Shown here piece after piece: positions 8,855 to 18,333 of a DNA stretch of 64,000 bases. The stretch is from Flocculibacter collagenilyticus. GTDB taxonomy: Bacteria > Pseudomonadota > Gammaproteobacteria > Enterobacterales > Alteromonadaceae. The position numbers were made by a program, and so were the translations under genes. Under the pieces are notes generated by a model. That model was not told where the DNA came from, searched no databases, and worked only from the letters and a program-made list of their open reading frames with translations. The DNA is taken from NCBI RefSeq assembly GCF_016469335.1, contig NZ_CP059888.1, positions 1,488,001 to 1,552,000 of the forward strand, given 5' to 3'. Positions within the stretch are counted from its first letter, which is position 1. Each line of letters opens with the position of its first letter.

Positions 8855-11203
8855 ATGACGCTTGAACGTACGGATCATATTGAAATTCCAGTATTAGCTT
8901 TGCGCGATGTAGTTGTATATCCGCATATGGTTATCCCTTTATTTGTCGGCCGCGAAAAATCTATTCGTTGTTTAGAAGCCGCAATGAATACCAATAAACA
9001 AATTTTCCTTTTGGCACAAAAAGATGCGTCAGTAGACGAGCCAGAAGAAGAAGATATGTTTGAAGTAGGTACTGTGGCCAATATTCTACAGTTACTTAAA
9101 TTACCAGATGGTACTGTAAAAGTGCTGGTTGAAGGCAATCAACGCGCTAAAATTGAAAAATTTAAAGACACAGACGACTTTTTTACTGCAGATATACAAT
9201 TCTTAGTAAGTGAAAATATCGATGAACGTGAGCAAGATATATTTATCCGCTCAGCCATTAGCCAGTTTGAAGGCTATGTAAAGCTTAATAAAAAAATACC
9301 GCCTGAAGTACTCACCTCAATTACAGGTATTGATGACCCTGCAAGGTTAGCGGATACGATGGCGTCGCACATGCCATTGAAAATTGAAGACAAACAAAAA
9401 GTGTTGGAAATTTTTGATGTAACAGAGCGCCTTGAGTACTTAATGGCGTTAATGGAAGGCGAAATTGATTTACTTCAAGTAGAAAAGAAAATTCGCAGCC
9501 GTGTTAAAAAGCAAATGGAAAAGAGTCAGCGTGAGTACTATTTGAATGAGCAAATGAAAGCAATTCAAAAAGAACTAGGTGAACTAGACGATGCGCCTGA
9601 CGAATTTGAAGCATTAGCGCAAAAAATTAAAGAGTCGCAAATGCCAGAAGAAGCCGAAAAGAAAACAACGGCTGAACTACAAAAATTAAAAATGATGTCT
9701 TCAATGTCAGCTGAAGCAACAGTTGTACGCAGTTATATTGATTGGATGATCAGCGTTCCATGGAAAAAGCGTAGCAAAGTTAAAAAAGACTTATCAAAAG
9801 CAGAAGATATTCTTGATTCTGATCACTACGGTTTAGAAAAAGTTAAAGAACGTATTGTCGAATACCTTGCCGTTCAGCAAAGAACTAATAAAGTAAAAGG
9901 TCCAATCCTTTGCTTAGTAGGTCCACCAGGTGTGGGCAAAACCTCTTTGGGTCAATCTATTGCTAAATCTACTGGCCGCAAATATGTTCGTATGGCGCTT
10001 GGTGGTGTGCGTGATGAAGCAGAGATTAGAGGCCATAGACGAACGTATATCGGTTCAATGCCGGGTAAGATTATTCAAAAGATGTCTAAAGTGGGTGTTA
10101 AAAACCCACTATTTTTATTAGATGAAATAGACAAAATGTCTTCTGATATGCGTGGCGACCCATCATCTGCACTTTTAGAAGTGCTAGATCCTGAACAAAA
10201 TACAAGTTTTAATGATCATTACCTAGAAGTGGATTACGACTTGTCTGATGTTATGTTTGTTGCTACGTCTAACAGCATGAACATTCCAGGTCCATTACTG
10301 GATCGTATGGAAGTGATTAGACTGTCTGGTTACACTGAAGATGAGAAGCTTAATATCGCTCAGCGTCACCTAATTGCAAAGCAAATTAAACGTAACGGGT
10401 TAAAGCCAGAAGAAGTTGATATCACTGAAAGTGCAATTATCGGCATTATCAGGTATTACACGCGTGAAGCGGGTGTGCGTAGCTTAGAGCGCGAAATTTC
10501 AAAAATTTGTCGTAAAGTCGTTAAGAAAATTCTGCTTGAAAAGTCTACTAAGCAAATAGCTGTAACGGATGACAATCTAGAAGAATATTTAGGTGTTCAA
10601 CGTTTTGATTACGGTAAAGCAGAAGAGAATAACCGTATTGGTCAAGTAACAGGATTAGCTTGGACTGAAGTTGGCGGAGACTTACTAACGATTGAGTCGG
10701 CTGCGGTGCCTGGCAAAGGTAAGCTTAGCTTTACGGGTTCACTTGGTGAAGTGATGCAAGAATCAATTCAAGCCGCGATGACTGTTGTTAGAAGCCGAGC
10801 AGAAAAGCTGGGTATTAATACGGACTTTAATGAAAAGCGTGATATTCATGTTCACGTACCAGAAGGCGCTACGCCAAAAGATGGCCCTTCAGCAGGTATT
10901 GCAATGGTAACAACGTTAATTTCATGCTTAACGGGTAATCCTGTGCGTGCAGATGTGGCAATGACGGGTGAGATCACCTTAAGAGGCGAAGTACTTCCTA
11001 TCGGTGGTTTGAAAGAGAAATTGCTTGCAGCGCATCGAGGAGGAATTAAAACCGTTTTAATTCCTGATGAAAATAAGCGCGATCTAAAAGAAATTCCAGA
11101 TAATGTGAAAGGTGATTTAGAAATCATCCCTGTTAAATGGATTGACGAAGTTCTCGAAATTGCCCTCCAAGAGCCGCCAGAAGGCTTTAAAATTGAGCAA
11201 TAA
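8855..11203 (+). CDS. lon: ATP-dependent protease Lon
   Basis: Cytoplasmic homohexameric AAA+ serine protease that removes misfolded and regulatory proteins. I place the start at the ATG at 8855, not the upstream in-frame ATG at 8771, because the homologous N-terminus ([17 protein letters not shown]) begins there and the sigma-32-type promoter lies between the two. This gives 782 residues (E. coli 784). Domains are the N-terminal LON domain, Walker A GPPGVGKT, Walker B in FLLDEIDK, and the catalytic dyad S679 (in DGPSAG) and K722, at the same numbers as in E. coli. Confidence is high. Confidence 0.97.
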   Translation: MTLERTDHIEIPVLALRDVVVYPHMVIPLFVGREKSIRCLEAAMNTNKQIFLLAQKDASVDEPEEEDMFEVGTVANILQLLKLPDGTVKVLVEGNQRAKIEKFKDTDDFFTADIQFLVSENIDEREQDIFIRSAISQFEGYVKLNKKIPPEVLTSITGIDDPARLADTMASHMPLKIEDKQKVLEIFDVTERLEYLMALMEGEIDLLQVEKKIRSRVKKQMEKSQREYYLNEQMKAIQKELGELDDAPDEFEALAQKIKESQMPEEAEKKTTAELQKLKMMSSMSAEATVVRSYIDWMISVPWKKRSKVKKDLSKAEDILDSDHYGLEKVKERIVEYLAVQQRTNKVKGPILCLVGPPGVGKTSLGQSIAKSTGRKYVRMALGGVRDEAEIRGHRRTYIGSMPGKIIQKMSKVGVKNPLFLLDEIDKMSSDMRGDPSSALLEVLDPEQNTSFNDHYLEVDYDLSDVMFVATSNSMNIPGPLLDRMEVIRLSGYTEDEKLNIAQRHLIAKQIKRNGLKPEEVDITESAIIGIIRYYTREAGVRSLEREISKICRKVVKKILLEKSTKQIAVTDDNLEEYLGVQRFDYGKAEENNRIGQVTGLAWTEVGGDLLTIESAAVPGKGKLSFTGSLGEVMQESIQAAMTVVRSRAEKLGINTDFNEKRDIHVHVPEGATPKDGPSAGIAMVTTLISCLTGNPVRADVAMTGEITLRGEVLPIGGLKEKLLAAHRGGIKTVLIPDENKRDLKEIPDNVKGDLEIIPVKWIDEVLEIALQEPPEGFKIEQ

Positions 11204-11233
11204 CAACGAATTTTGCAAAAAAAACGAAAAAAA

Positions 11234-11282
11234 GTGTGCTTAAGGGCTTCCCAATTAAAAAAAACGTGTTAGCCTAAGCACA
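11234..11282 (+). other. Imperfect hairpin after lon
   Basis: TGTGCTTAAGG (from 11234) can pair with CCTAAGCACA (ending at 11282) with one bulged base. The loop is long and A-rich. It may be a weak lon terminator. Confidence 0.35.
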
Positions 11283-11331
11283 GTTGGTTGCAGACCTTAT
11301 GAGATAAGGGCTAGCATCAAAAAGATTTAAA

Positions 11332-11389
11332 GTGGCGAGTATTTTCTTGCATCAAGAAATCAGTCTTGATATAAAACAGCACTCGCCAC
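11332..11389 (+). repeat. Nested inverted repeat upstream of hupB
   Basis: The outer perfect 9-bp pair is GTGGCGAGT (11332-11340) with ACTCGCCAC (11381-11389). Inside it, ATCAAGA (11351-11357) pairs with TCTTGAT (11364-11370). There is no T-run. It ends 52 bp before the hupB start codon and could be a leader structure or a small palindromic repeat element. Confidence 0.55.
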
Positions 11390-11441
11390 ACAATCTAAAC
11401 TGTGGTTTGAAAAAATAATAACAATTGAAGGGGATGACATT

Positions 11442-11714
11442 GTGAATAAGTCTCAACTAATCGACAAAATCGCTGGTAGTGCAGATATTTCTAAAGCTTC
11501 AGCTGGTCGCGCATTAGACGCATTCATTGAAGCTGTTACTGATACTCTAAAAGAAGGCGATTCAGTGGCTCTAGTTGGATTCGGTACTTTTTCTGTTCGT
11601 GAGCGTGCAGCTCGTTCAGGCCGTAACCCACAAACTGGCGAGACAATTCAAATCGCTGCGGCTAATATTCCTTCTTTTAAAGCTGGTAAAGCTCTAAAAG
11701 ACGCTGTTAACTAA
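11442..11714 (+). CDS. hupB: DNA-binding protein HU-beta
   Basis: Nucleoid protein that bends and compacts DNA. The 90 residues match the family exactly in length, with the DNA-binding arm [12 protein letters not shown] and the C-terminal [10 protein letters not shown]. The start codon is GTG at 11442, placed by the conserved [12 protein letters not shown]-terminus and a strong AAGGGG ribosome site. It lies between lon and ppiD, as in E. coli, here with tRNA-Asp inserted after it. Confidence is high. Confidence 0.97.
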   Translation: MNKSQLIDKIAGSADISKASAGRALDAFIEAVTDTLKEGDSVALVGFGTFSVRERAARSGRNPQTGETIQIAAANIPSFKAGKALKDAVN

Positions 11715-11739
11715 GACAGCTGTTTGAAGTAAATATTTA

Positions 11740-11816
11740 GGAGTGGTAGTTCAGTTGGTTAGAATACCGGCCTGTCACGCCGGGGGTCGCGGGTTCGAGT
11801 CCCGTCCACTCCGCCA
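11740..11816 (+). tRNA. tRNA-Asp (anticodon GTC)
   Basis: 77-nt cloverleaf with encoded CCA. Acceptor GGAGTGG pairs with CCACTCC; anticodon stem CCGGC/GCCGG with GTC; T-loop TTCGAGT. It sits only 25 bp after hupB, so it may be processed from the hupB transcript. Confidence 0.96.
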
Positions 11817-11832
11817 AACACTTCAATATAAA

Positions 11833-11861
11833 AGGCGCATCTGTTAAGATGCGCTTTTTTT
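11833..11861 (+). terminator. Terminator after hupB-tRNA-Asp
   Basis: GCGCATCT (11835-11842), GTTA loop, AGATGCGC (11847-11854), then seven T. A classical intrinsic terminator. Confidence 0.9.
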
Positions 11862-11892
11862 ATAATAAGCAAGTTACAACGAGAAACATAAG

Positions 11893-13785
11893 ATGTTAGA
11901 GAGAATACGTGAAGGCTCGCAAGGGGTTGCGGCTAAAATCGTACTTGGTTTTGTAATTATTACTTTTGCATTAGCTGGTATTGGTAGTTATTTGGGGCAA
12001 AGCTCTGATGTACCAGTTGCTATTGTTAATGGTGAAAATATTAACCAAGCACAATTCGAGCAAGCTTACCAAAATGAACGTGCGAGAATGGAACAGCAGT
12101 TTGGGCAAATGTTTTCACAACTTGCTGCAGACGAAAGTTACATGGAAAAATTTCGCCAAGGTGTTGTTGACCGTTTAATTAATGATTTACTGCAAGACCA
12201 AGCAGCAAAAGAATTAGGCTTACGTGTTAGCGATGAAGCAATTAAAGAATCTATCGTTAAGATGCCAGAATTCCAGCTTGATGGTAAATTTGATAATGAC
12301 CGTTATTTAGCTGTATTGCGTCAAGCAGGCTTTCAACCTAGTGCATTCAGAGATTATTTAAGAACTGAGATGACACGTCGTCAACTTGGTCAAGCAGTAG
12401 CTGTAACAAGCTTTGCACTTGAAGGTGAAGTTAAAGCACAAGAAGCATTGGCACAACAAGTTCGTCATGTTGAGTATGCAACCATTGATGCAAACCAATT
12501 CAAAGATGCAGTAACGCCAACGGAAGAAGCACTTCAAGAGCATTACCAAATGAATAGCACTCAATTTGAAACTGATGAACAGGTTAAGGTTGAGTACGTT
12601 GAATTAAACGCAGCAGATATTGCAAAGAATATTGAAGTATCTGATGAAGAAGTTCAGCAATATTACGAAGAAAATCTTGCCAACTACAAAACAGAGAAAA
12701 AAGTGAGAGCTTCTCACATTCTAATAGAGTTTGGTGATGATGAAGATGCAGCACGGAAAGAAATTGAAGCAATTCAGGACGAGCTGAAAAGTGGCGCTGA
12801 TTTCGCTGAACTTGCTAAAGCTAAATCTCAAGATACGTTTAGTGGTGAGCAAGGCGGTGACTTAGATTGGTTTGAAAAAGGCATTATGGATCCTGCATTT
12901 GATGAGGCTGTATTTGAATTGTCTGAAGTGGGTGATTACAGCGATATCGTTAAGTCTGAATTTGGTTTTCATATCATTAAACTGACGGATGTTAATGACA
13001 GTGAAACAACTGAGTTAGCTGAAGTTAAAGACAAGATTGCAGCTGAGCTGAAACAAGCTCAAGCAACTGAACAATTTTATGATCTTCAACAACAACTTAG
13101 CGAACTAAGTTTTGAGGTTCCTGATACCTTAGAAGATGCAGCCGTTGCGATTAATGCAGACGTTAAAGAAACAGCGTTTTTCTCGAAAAATACTGCGCCA
13201 GCTGCACTTAGTAATCCTAAAGTGATTAACGCAGCATTTTCTGAGCAAGTTGTACAAGAGAACTTAAATAGTGATGTGATAGAGCTATCTGACGAGCACG
13301 TGATTGTGCTTCGTATGGTTGGACATAAACCTGCAAGAACAAAATCTTTTGATGAAGTAAAAGAAGAAGTAACAGCTGCAGTGGTTCAACAAATGGCGAA
13401 TGAAAAAGCAAGCGAGCTTGCTGATAGCATTATCGCAAGTGTTAAGTCTGGTTCTGAGCTTGAAACTGCTGTTACAACTCACAACTTAACACTTGAAAAG
13501 GTAGAAGCATTAACTCGCCAAGACAATGCTGTGAACTACGACATTAAGCAAAAGGCATTTAGCCTACCGCACCCTTCAGCAGAGGTTAAATCAATTGAAA
13601 AAATTGAGCTGGCAAGCGGCGGTGTAGCAGTGGTTAATGTTGTTGAAGTAAAAGATGGCGAAATTGCTGAAGATTTAACTGCGGCAGAGCAACGTTTAGC
13701 GTCGGTTAATGCACAAGCTGACTACAAAACGTTTATTGAGCAACTTAGAGCAAAAGCTGAGATCGAAAAGCCGATCAATAACTAA
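11893..13785 (+). CDS. ppiD: Periplasmic folding chaperone PpiD
   Basis: Inner-membrane-anchored chaperone facing the periplasm, near the Sec translocon, helping early folding of exported proteins. The 630 residues (E. coli 623) start with a single membrane segment (about residues 16-34, GVAAKIVLGFVIITFALAGI). A SurA-like helical N-domain follows, then one parvulin isomerase domain (about 268-360, starting KVRASHILIEF with DLDWFEKG and FGFHIIKL), and a C-terminal helical domain. It follows hupB as in E. coli and ends at a clear terminator. Confidence is high. Confidence 0.95.
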   Translation: MLERIREGSQGVAAKIVLGFVIITFALAGIGSYLGQSSDVPVAIVNGENINQAQFEQAYQNERARMEQQFGQMFSQLAADESYMEKFRQGVVDRLINDLLQDQAAKELGLRVSDEAIKESIVKMPEFQLDGKFDNDRYLAVLRQAGFQPSAFRDYLRTEMTRRQLGQAVAVTSFALEGEVKAQEALAQQVRHVEYATIDANQFKDAVTPTEEALQEHYQMNSTQFETDEQVKVEYVELNAADIAKNIEVSDEEVQQYYEENLANYKTEKKVRASHILIEFGDDEDAARKEIEAIQDELKSGADFAELAKAKSQDTFSGEQGGDLDWFEKGIMDPAFDEAVFELSEVGDYSDIVKSEFGFHIIKLTDVNDSETTELAEVKDKIAAELKQAQATEQFYDLQQQLSELSFEVPDTLEDAAVAINADVKETAFFSKNTAPAALSNPKVINAAFSEQVVQENLNSDVIELSDEHVIVLRMVGHKPARTKSFDEVKEEVTAAVVQQMANEKASELADSIIASVKSGSELETAVTTHNLTLEKVEALTRQDNAVNYDIKQKAFSLPHPSAEVKSIEKIELASGGVAVVNVVEVKDGEIAEDLTAAEQRLASVNAQADYKTFIEQLRAKAEIEKPINN

Positions 13786-13831
13786 GTAAAAGTTGTGAAA
13801 TACCGTGTAAGATAAATCTTACGTGTACAAG

Positions 13832-13855
13832 AAAGAGCCGAAAGGCTCTTTTTTG
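13832..13855 (+). terminator. ppiD terminator
   Basis: AAAGAGCC, GAAA loop, GGCTCTTT, then a T-run. A second small hairpin (GTAAGAT/ATCTTAC, about 13806-13821) precedes it. Confidence 0.9.
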
Positions 13856-13958
13856 CTTTATATGACCAAAAGTATAGCTAAAAATTAAGCGTGTTTGTTT
13901 TTACACGTATTGGCTGAATCGGTTTATTTTATCTAGTAAGAAATAGTGGCAGTAGTAT

Positions 13959-14240
13959 ATGGAAAATGAAATAGAACCTTCATTTAAGGTTAGCACGAGA
14001 ATTTGGTGGAATATTACTTGGAAAACGTTTGTATTTGGTATTCCACTTTCGTTTGCAGGTGGCTTTTTCGGTGTGATTTTAGGATTAGCGGTGACCGGGG
14101 GGAATGACTCATCAGCAAATACTATTGCCAGTATATGTTCTGCCTTGGCCATTATTCCAGTTGCAATTATCGTTGTTAAGTCCTGCCTTAACGAGAGTTA
14201 TGGGAAATATAGAGTTTCAATTACTGAAGTTAATGAATAA
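13959..14240 (+). CDS. Small membrane protein, function unknown
   Basis: A 93-residue protein that I do not recognise. It has a charged N-terminus (MENEIEPSFKVST) and two hydrophobic segments, about residues 25-47 (glycine-rich, FGIPLSFAGGFFGVILGLA) and 55-75 (ASICSALAIIPVAIIVV), then a polar tail. It is most likely an inner-membrane protein with two passes. It stands alone between the ppiD terminator and a hairpin before ompW. There is no strong ribosome site, only a GGCAG motif. Confidence 0.6.
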   Translation: MENEIEPSFKVSTRIWWNITWKTFVFGIPLSFAGGFFGVILGLAVTGGNDSSANTIASICSALAIIPVAIIVVKSCLNESYGKYRVSITEVNE

Positions 14241-14280
14241 GTGAATATTTAATAGCAAATATCACTATTACGAAGTGAAT

Positions 14281-14312
14281 GCGGCTCAACTGAGATGTTT
14301 TAGTTTAGCCGC
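14281..14312. terminator. Hairpin between convergent genes
   Basis: GCGGCT (14281-14286) pairs with AGCCGC (14307-14312), extended by AACT/AGTT after one mismatch. It lies between the convergent membrane-protein gene and ompW and may end transcription from either side. Confidence 0.5.
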
Positions 14313-14394
14313 TATATGTGTTACTTAGAGCCAGATAAGATGCAGAAGCCCATAGGGCTAGCATAAATACTGCCCTACAAAGCTTTATTCGATG

Positions 14395-15099
14395 TTAGTT
14401 AAAGCTATATCGCAGGCCTACCATTACGATTGTAGGATCAATTTGTACATCAATTTTCTGAATTGTATTTCCATTCAATTTTACTTCACCGTCTGAGTCT
14501 ATGTCTGCCCATGATGCCATTGCATGAATGCCCCAGTCTTTGTTAAGAGAATAATTAAACCCAGCTTGGAGTGCTAAGCCAACAGAGTCATCTAAATCTA
14601 AAGTTAGGTGATCATCGTTGCTAATAATATCGAGACCAGTGAGCGCAGCATCTAGGCCACTTACTTCTTCTTCAAAGAATATAGTGTAGTTAATACCTGC
14701 GCCTACGAATGGGCGAAATGCTTGTTCCTTGCTGCCAAAGTGGTACTGCATTAATAACGTTGGAGGCAAATGTTTTGTTGAACCTGCTGCTAATTTATTA
14801 ACAGCGCTGGCAGTACTCTTAACTTCAATATCATGGCTAAATGGTGTAGCTGCAACTAGCTCTACAGTCCAGTTATCGTCGATGTCATAGTCAAAGGTCA
14901 AACCTAGTTGAGTGTTACTGTCTACGCTCACCTGAGTCGAGTTGACAGGCAGGCCCGCTAGTGTTTCTACAGTATTTAAATAGCTACTGTCATCGTTTGG
15001 CATTACAGAGATTGCACCAACGTTTACATGAAAATTAGCCATTGCAGAAGAGCTTGCTAATAGTAGTGAAGTGGCGATCAAGTTAGGTAATAGTTTCAT
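14395..15099 (-). CDS. ompW: OmpW-family outer membrane protein
   Basis: An eight-stranded beta-barrel porin for small hydrophobic molecules in the outer membrane. The 234 residues begin with a signal peptide cut after SSAMA. Family features are the early HVNVGAISVMPNDDSS, the mid-barrel TPFSHDIEVK and PPTLLMQYHFG, GAGINYTIFF, and the C-terminal aromatic end VGLRYSFN typical of barrels recognised by the BAM machine. The gene stands alone. Two FNR-like boxes upstream fit the known oxygen-dependent control of ompW in enteric bacteria. Confidence 0.9.
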   Translation of the reverse strand: MKLLPNLIATSLLLASSSAMANFHVNVGAISVMPNDDSSYLNTVETLAGLPVNSTQVSVDSNTQLGLTFDYDIDDNWTVELVAATPFSHDIEVKSTASAVNKLAAGSTKHLPPTLLMQYHFGSKEQAFRPFVGAGINYTIFFEEEVSGLDAALTGLDIISNDDHLTLDLDDSVGLALQAGFNYSLNKDWGIHAMASWADIDSDGEVKLNGNTIQKIDVQIDPTIVMVGLRYSFN

Positions 15100-15127
15100 T
15101 TGTTTTCCCCTTTACAATTTTGTGGGG

Positions 15128-15168
15128 AGTGTAGCTAAACGAATGGCGTGAACTATGTTCTAGATCAA
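15128..15168 (-). promoter_or_regulatory. Probable ompW promoter with FNR-like box
   Basis: On the minus strand, TTGATCTAGAACA is centred at about 15161.5 and a -10-like TACACT lies at 15128-15133. A start site near 15120 would put the box at about -41.5, the position of class II FNR activation. Confidence 0.5.
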
Positions 15169-15203
15169 GTTTCTGCTTACCTTATTAAAAGATAAAGCGA
15201 AAT

Positions 15204-15217
15204 TTGATCTAGATCAC
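15204..15217 (-). promoter_or_regulatory. Second FNR-like box upstream of ompW
   Basis: TTGATCTAGATCAC matches the FNR consensus TTGAT-N4-ATCAA at nine of ten fixed positions. It is centred 49 bp upstream of the first box and shares its TTGATCTAGA core. Confidence 0.55.
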
Positions 15218-15236
15218 CTATGAAAAGTGGATAAGT

Positions 15237-16160
15237 TTAAAAAGTCGATAAATACTGTTTAACTGTAGTAGCAAGTTGGTGTGCTGCGTCGTGATTGAAA
15301 CGAAAGAACAGTTCAGGTTCGATTAACTCCAGTTCCATTATGGCGAGTTGCCCATTATTGTCTTCAATAATATCCACACGGGCATATAAAGGTTGTGGCG
15401 AGCAGGCGGCGATAGCTGCTTCAGCAAATGCAATTTGTTCCTGATTGGGCGTATATTGCGCAACGCTACCACCATGATCATCTTGAACGCGAAAGTCGCC
15501 TTTTTTAGCCGTTTTCTTAACAGCATGAGTCACTTTTCCACCCATCACCATCAGTGATAATTCACCCTCGGTAACAATATTCTTTTGAAAAGGCTGTAAC
15601 ATAAAGTGCTCGTGTTGTATCAACGTATCTAAATGGGCTTGAACTTGATTAACGTTAGACTGGTTTATACGGTAAGTATGCCTAGCTGCACCAGAGATGA
15701 CGGGCTTTAAGATGGCTTCCTCAAATTGGTATTTATCCATTTCTTCCGCCAAAGAATACGTTTGATTTTGCTCAAGAATATAAGTATCAACCACATTGAT
15801 ACCTTTATTTTGCAAGTCATGTAGATAGCGCTTATCAAAATTCCAAATAATGGTGTTGATATTATTAATGGTCTGTACTTTATCTTTTATTGAATTTAAC
15901 CAAGTAGAAAATTCGTCAAAGCGATCAAAATAATCCCATGTTGTTCTAAACAATAAAGTTTTAGCTTGCTCCCAATCAAACGAAGGATCAGACCATGAAC
16001 GCTTAGTAACTGTTAAACCCTGCTCGGTAAGTGCATCTATCAAGATTTGATCTTCTAACAGTACTTGAAGTGAGTACCAATCAAGTTTCTTTTGCGGAGT
16101 AAAACATTCTGCTGCGTATTTATCCTCGGTAAGAACAACTACATCGTATTGTTTAGTCAC
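15237..16160 (-). CDS. ATP-grasp enzyme, substrate unknown
   Basis: The 307-residue protein has the layout of an ATP-grasp ligase: an N-terminal substrate domain (residues 1-95), then the ATP-binding fold. Key segments are EEAILKPVISGAARHTYR (the lysine contacts ATP), the acidic hinge FMLQPFQKN, GELSLMVMGGKVTHAVKK, FRVQDDHGG, and the metal-binding YARVDIIEDNNG...MELELIEPELFF. It resembles the cytoplasmic RimK/glutathione-synthetase-like group often annotated as ATP-grasp domain proteins. The amide or peptide it makes is unknown. It is a single gene, transcribed away from rmuC. Confidence 0.75.
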   Translation of the reverse strand: MTKQYDVVVLTEDKYAAECFTPQKKLDWYSLQVLLEDQILIDALTEQGLTVTKRSWSDPSFDWEQAKTLLFRTTWDYFDRFDEFSTWLNSIKDKVQTINNINTIIWNFDKRYLHDLQNKGINVVDTYILEQNQTYSLAEEMDKYQFEEAILKPVISGAARHTYRINQSNVNQVQAHLDTLIQHEHFMLQPFQKNIVTEGELSLMVMGGKVTHAVKKTAKKGDFRVQDDHGGSVAQYTPNQEQIAFAEAAIAACSPQPLYARVDIIEDNNGQLAIMELELIEPELFFRFNHDAAHQLATTVKQYLSTF

Positions 16161-16409
16161 TAATCAGCCCTCGCATTTAGTTTTTCTATTTAGTTGGAAG
16201 ATGTTTGTGCAATTTTTTATTATACCCATGGTAGCCCCACTCTTAATAGAGCATACAAACATGACTTAAAAGACATCACTTTGTTTAAATAATGTGTGAA
16301 CAACATACCCGCTTCTTTTAATGTTGTATGTCATGCTTTGGTTCATGCTAAATTAGATAAATAACAGAGATGTTCTCACAATATTCTAATAACAAACAAT
16401 GGGAATAAC

Positions 16410-17894
16410 ATGACAGATATAGTGGCGCTAATTAATGGTTCGCCGAATGGGTTGCTTATTGTTGTAACCATTGCCGTTTTAACATTAGTTCTTTTATCGA
16501 TTATTTTATTATTTTTACGTCTATCTAGATTGATAAATACAAATGCCCAAAGTACAAATCAACAAGTTCAAACCCAAGATGTATTAGCGTCAACGTTAGC
16601 TGCCTTAGTAAAACAAGTGCACACTGTTGAGCAACAACAGCAGTCATTTCAGCAGCAATTACTTCATGCGAATCAAACACAACGAGAAGCTAGCTTAAAA
16701 GCGAACCATGACTTAAGTACTCAGCAGCAGGCTAGATATAATCATCTTAAAGAACAGTTAATACAGCAAGTAAATCAGCACCAAATTAATAATGAACATC
16801 GTCAGTCAGCCCTTCAAGCCGCCATAACACAATTATTGGCTGAGCAAAAAGAGCAATTTAATATCAACCAACTCAATGCGGTTGAGCAGTTAGTCAAATT
16901 GCTAACAGAGTCAACAAAATCTAATAGAGAAGAATTAAGTAAATCGCTCATTCAAAATGCAGAAGCGCTGGGTAATAGAATGACAGAGTTAACGCAGTCT
17001 ACCGATAGGCGTTTGCAAGAAATTGGTGGACAGGTTGAAAAAAGGTTAAGTGACGGCTTTGAAAAAACCACAAAAACCTTTAATGATATTTTACAGCGAC
17101 TTGCATTAATTGATGATGCGCAAAAGAAAATTACTGAACTCTCTACCAATGTGGTGAGTTTGCAAGAAGTGTTAGCAGATAAACGAACACGTGGAGCATT
17201 TGGTGAAGTTCAACTCACAGGCCTAATTCGTAATGTATTGCCTGAACAGCACTTTTCTTTACAGCATACGCTTAGCAACGGAAAAATTGCCGATTGCGTG
17301 ATGTTTCTGCCAGAACCTACTGGTAATGTCGTCATTGATGCGAAGTTTCCTTTAGAGAGCTTTCGTAAAATGATGGATAACGAGCTTGCAGACAGTGATC
17401 GCGCAGCTGCTAAAAGGCAGTTTAAACAAGATATCAAAAAGCACATTAATGATATTGCGAGCAAATATATTCTAGAAAAAGAAACCTCTGATGGTGCGTT
17501 AATGTTTATTCCAGCAGAAGCGGTGTTTGCCGAAATTCATGCTCACCACGCCGACATGGTAGAGTATGCCTATCAAAGTAGAGTGTGGTTTGCATCGCCA
17601 ACCACCTTAATGGCAATATTAACGACAGCGCGTTCGGTCATTAAAGATGAAGCAACGCGTCAACAAGTTCACCTTATTCAAGAACATTTAATTAAACTGG
17701 GAGCAGATTTTGGCCGATTCAGAAACCGTTTCGATAATTTAGCAAAGCATATCGACCAAGCCGCGTCAGACGTAAAACAAATACACACATCAGCCTCAAA
17801 AATATCTAATCGCTTTGAGCAAATAGAGAAAGTAGATTTAGCAGATAAAGAGCTAGATGTGGCAATCAAACCAGCATTAACCAAACAGGTTTAA
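16410..17894 (+). CDS. rmuC: DNA recombination protein RmuC
   Basis: RmuC limits inversion at short repeats in E. coli and carries a PD-(D/E)XK-like nuclease-fold core. The 494 residues start with a membrane segment (about residues 16-36), then a glutamine-rich coiled coil (about 40-200), then the conserved core with RGAFGEVQL, NVVIDAKFPLESF, PAEAVFAEIH and FASPTTLMAIL. It lies directly before the MazG-like gene and recCBD, making a DNA-maintenance neighbourhood. Length matches E. coli RmuC (475). Confidence is high. Confidence 0.93.
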   Translation: MTDIVALINGSPNGLLIVVTIAVLTLVLLSIILLFLRLSRLINTNAQSTNQQVQTQDVLASTLAALVKQVHTVEQQQQSFQQQLLHANQTQREASLKANHDLSTQQQARYNHLKEQLIQQVNQHQINNEHRQSALQAAITQLLAEQKEQFNINQLNAVEQLVKLLTESTKSNREELSKSLIQNAEALGNRMTELTQSTDRRLQEIGGQVEKRLSDGFEKTTKTFNDILQRLALIDDAQKKITELSTNVVSLQEVLADKRTRGAFGEVQLTGLIRNVLPEQHFSLQHTLSNGKIADCVMFLPEPTGNVVIDAKFPLESFRKMMDNELADSDRAAAKRQFKQDIKKHINDIASKYILEKETSDGALMFIPAEAVFAEIHAHHADMVEYAYQSRVWFASPTTLMAILTTARSVIKDEATRQQVHLIQEHLIKLGADFGRFRNRFDNLAKHIDQAASDVKQIHTSASKISNRFEQIEKVDLADKELDVAIKPALTKQV

Positions 17895-17918
17895 ATTTAA
17901 TAATAGGTATTAATACTC

Positions 17919-18284
17919 ATGCAATTAGATCATGACAATAGTTTTTCAGTAGCAGACTATCAAGAAGATGTAGATAAATGGATTAAATCGTTTGGTGTAC
18001 GCTATTTTAATGAATTAACAAACACTGCCGTTTTGATGGAAGAAGTTGGGGAAGTTGCGCGACTTATGGCGCGAGTGCACGGTGAGCAGAGCTTTAAAAA
18101 AGGCAAAGAACCAGAAAATCTAAAACAAGAAATAGCAGATGAGTTAGCAGATGTAATGTTTGTAGTAACGTGTTTGGCCAACCAACAAGGTATTGATTTA
18201 ACCGCGGCAATTGAAAAAAACTTTTCGAAAAAAACGGGCAGGGATGTAGAGCGCCATAAAAATAATGAGAAACTAAAGTCTTAA
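17919..18284 (+). CDS. MazG-like nucleotide pyrophosphohydrolase
   Basis: Small all-alpha NTP pyrophosphatase of the MazG/dUTPase superfamily, 121 residues. The metal-binding pattern is visible as EEVGEVARLMAR (residues 41-52) and, further on, EIADELADVMFVV, giving the E-x-x-E ... E-x-x-D arrangement. Such enzymes clear non-canonical or excess nucleoside triphosphates. It lies 24 bp after rmuC, probably in one transcript, and 49 bp before recC. It is a single-domain protein, not the two-domain MazG, and it is not HisE, which is part of the HisIE fusion elsewhere in this window. Confidence 0.85.
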   Translation: MQLDHDNSFSVADYQEDVDKWIKSFGVRYFNELTNTAVLMEEVGEVARLMARVHGEQSFKKGKEPENLKQEIADELADVMFVVTCLANQQGIDLTAAIEKNFSKKTGRDVERHKNNEKLKS

Positions 18285-18333
18285 TTATTCAGTAAAACCA
18301 CGTAATTTACTTGTTAACTAAAAGAGAGAATGA

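Noticed and set aside
17919-18284. MazG-like protein as a separate HisE
   Set aside because: HisE is already fused to HisI in this genome, and the sequence fits the MazG group better.
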